DNA of 8,701 nucleotides from contig JAHITG010000054.1 of NCBI GenBank assembly GCA_018817865.1, positions 1 through 8,701 of the forward strand. Direction: 5' to 3'. The notes beneath the pieces were generated by a model that worked only from the letters and a program-made list of their open reading frames with translations, did not search any database and was not told the DNA's origin. Position numbers and translations under genes: made by a program. Shown here piece by piece: positions 7,658-8,701 of the stretch (the first letter of the stretch is position 1; every line of letters begins with the position of its first letter). Origin of the DNA: Spirochaetota bacterium (lineage in GTDB: Bacteria; Spirochaetota; JAHITG01).

Positions 7658-8572
7658 ATGAAAAGATCGATCAGCATTTTTATTGCTTTGATCCTGTTCA
7701 CAGGGGCAGGTGTTTCAGTCCTGGAGGCGCAGAAGAGTGAAAAGGGAGAAAGCTACGGTAAGGTAACATACAAGACCGGGAAAGCCCTGGTCAAGAGGAA
7801 CGATAAAAGAACAGAGCAGCTTAAAGTGGGGACAAAAATTTACGAGGGTAACCTTATTAAATCATACAATGGGGCCCGCTTGAGTATTTCATTGCCCACC
7901 GGCATTATGCTTCAGGTCAAGGATACCAGTGTGATCAGTCTGGATAAGTATTTATCAAAAGAAGAGAAGAATGAGTCAAAGATCAAGGTCTTTCTGGGAT
8001 CCCTGAAGATCAAGCTTGAGAAGCTGAAGAAGACACCCAATAATCTTACTATAGACACGCCTACTGCGGTCGTGGGTGTCAGAGGGACCTTTTTCTGGGC
8101 AACGGTTTTAAAAGATCTTACAAGGGTTGAGGTGATCGAAGGGAGGGTAACTATTCAGGATAACGGGAATATAGGCCCCAGCCAGATCGTAAATGCGGGT
8201 TTTGCTTCTGAAGTTCAGCAGGGACAGGCAGCATCCGTCCCCGTACCGGTACGCAGTTCCGGCGGAAGCTCCCAGGATGATACATCAGCTCCTGTTATTC
8301 TTGTTATCCGTCCCGCAGGTAATCTGGAAGTGTCCCGGAATAAAAATTATACGGTTAAATTTATTGTAACGGATGAGAATCTGGAGAGGGTCGCTGTAAA
8401 TGGAGTACAGATCAATGGTGCTGTATCCGGTGCCCTTATAAGCGTGCCTGTAGTACTTCAGCCCGGAATAAATAAGATAGTTATTAAAGCAGAAGATGTT
8501 AACAGGAAGAGTACAGAAGTAAAGAAAACGATACAGTATCAGCACATGCCCCCGAATCCGCCAAAGCGGTAA
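7658..8572 (+). CDS. Secreted FecR-domain protein with Ig-like C-terminus
   Basis: This 304-residue protein starts with a signal peptide (hydrophobic 5-20, likely cleavage after LEA at 24). A FecR domain at about 34-165 shows the usual features: AR/LS-type strands after an EG turn (YEGNLIKSYNGARLSI), a KVFLGSLKIKL strand at 110-120 and the family hallmark TPTAVVGVRGT at 134-144, followed by EVIEGRVTI. A Ser/Gly/Asp linker (about 199-209) leads to a beta-rich Ig-like or Big-type domain at about 210-292 that starts at SAPVI. Classical FecR is an inner-membrane regulator of an ECF sigma factor with a cytoplasmic N-terminal anti-sigma domain. Here that part is absent, the protein is exported and no sigma factor or TonB receptor is adjacent, so it is more likely an envelope structural or binding protein. 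AGGAGG at 7644-7649 precedes the ATG. It lies 44 bp after the barrel gene, in the same operon. Confidence 0.85.
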   Translation: MKRSISIFIALILFTGAGVSVLEAQKSEKGESYGKVTYKTGKALVKRNDKRTEQLKVGTKIYEGNLIKSYNGARLSISLPTGIMLQVKDTSVISLDKYLSKEEKNESKIKVFLGSLKIKLEKLKKTPNNLTIDTPTAVVGVRGTFFWATVLKDLTRVEVIEGRVTIQDNGNIGPSQIVNAGFASEVQQGQAASVPVPVRSSGGSSQDDTSAPVILVIRPAGNLEVSRNKNYTVKFIVTDENLERVAVNGVQINGAVSGALISVPVVLQPGINKIVIKAEDVNRKSTEVKKTIQYQHMPPNPPKR

Positions 8573-8606
8573 TTTACAGGTTTCATTTTTTATCAAGGAG
8601 TAGAGT

Positions 8607-8701
8607 ATGCTTAAAAGGACCATCGGTATTGTAATTATAATAATCTTTTCCGCTACCACTGTTTTGGGGAGCTACTATGGGTATATAAAAGGCGGAACTG
8701 A
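8607..8701 (+). CDS. N-terminus of a membrane or secreted protein (partial)
   Basis: The frame starts at ATG 8607 with AAGGAG at 8595-8600 six bases upstream, 34 bp after the FecR-domain gene, and runs off the window edge after 31 codons without a stop. The visible part is a basic LKR stretch, then a hydrophobic segment (IGIVIIIIFSATTVLG, about residues 6-21), then GSYYGYIKGGT. This is either an uncleaved membrane anchor or a signal peptide. The family cannot be recognised from this piece. Position and spacing place it as the fourth gene of the envelope operon. Confidence 0.7.
   Translation, partial: MLKRTIGIVIIIIFSATTVLGSYYGYIKGGT

Noticed and set aside
8285..8659. 124-residue open frame on the minus strand across the end of the FecR gene
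   Set aside because: It overlaps two + strand genes that have strong ribosome sites, and its translation shows no family features.

Overview
This window reads as chromosomal DNA from an uncultured, probably diderm (two-membrane) bacterium. The evidence is a PorV/PorQ-like outer-membrane barrel, several Sec signal peptides, and a giant secreted beta-helix protein ending in a FlgD/type A sorting-like module. That set is common in candidate lineages such as Omnitrophota, Elusimicrobiota and relatives, but placement to phylum is inference; nothing here is a phylogenetic marker strong enough to settle it.

Left part (1-1755), a housekeeping operon on the + strand: the last 16 codons of an upstream gene (by context perhaps a CdaA-type diadenylate cyclase), a three-repeat YbbR-domain membrane protein, and pdxJ (pyridoxine 5'-phosphate synthase), which starts one base after the ybbR stop codon. 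Next comes a roughly 92-bp two-hairpin, MITE/REP-like inverted-repeat element (1807-1898), then a stand-alone PfkB-family sugar kinase (1959-2870).

Middle (2871-3136): a non-coding gap holding at least three related palindromic repeat cores (2920-3061), with base changes that preserve pairing. It probably also holds the promoter of the next operon, although no clear sigma-70 boxes could be assigned.

Right part (3137-8701), an envelope operon of four + strand genes, each with a strong Shine-Dalgarno and 34-46 bp gaps: (1) a 1162-residue secreted protein with two beta-helix domains, two Trp/Gly modules, a beta-rich region and a C-terminal sorting-like domain; (2) a PorV/PorQ-like outer-membrane barrel; (3) a periplasmic FecR-domain protein with an Ig-like C-terminal domain and no sigma-factor partner; (4) the start of another membrane-anchored or secreted protein cut by the window edge. 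The pairing of a sorting-type C-terminus with a PorV-like barrel suggests a surface export or display cassette. This is the most interesting possibility in the window, but no core secretion machinery is visible.

No tRNA, rRNA, CRISPR, transposase or phage gene was found.
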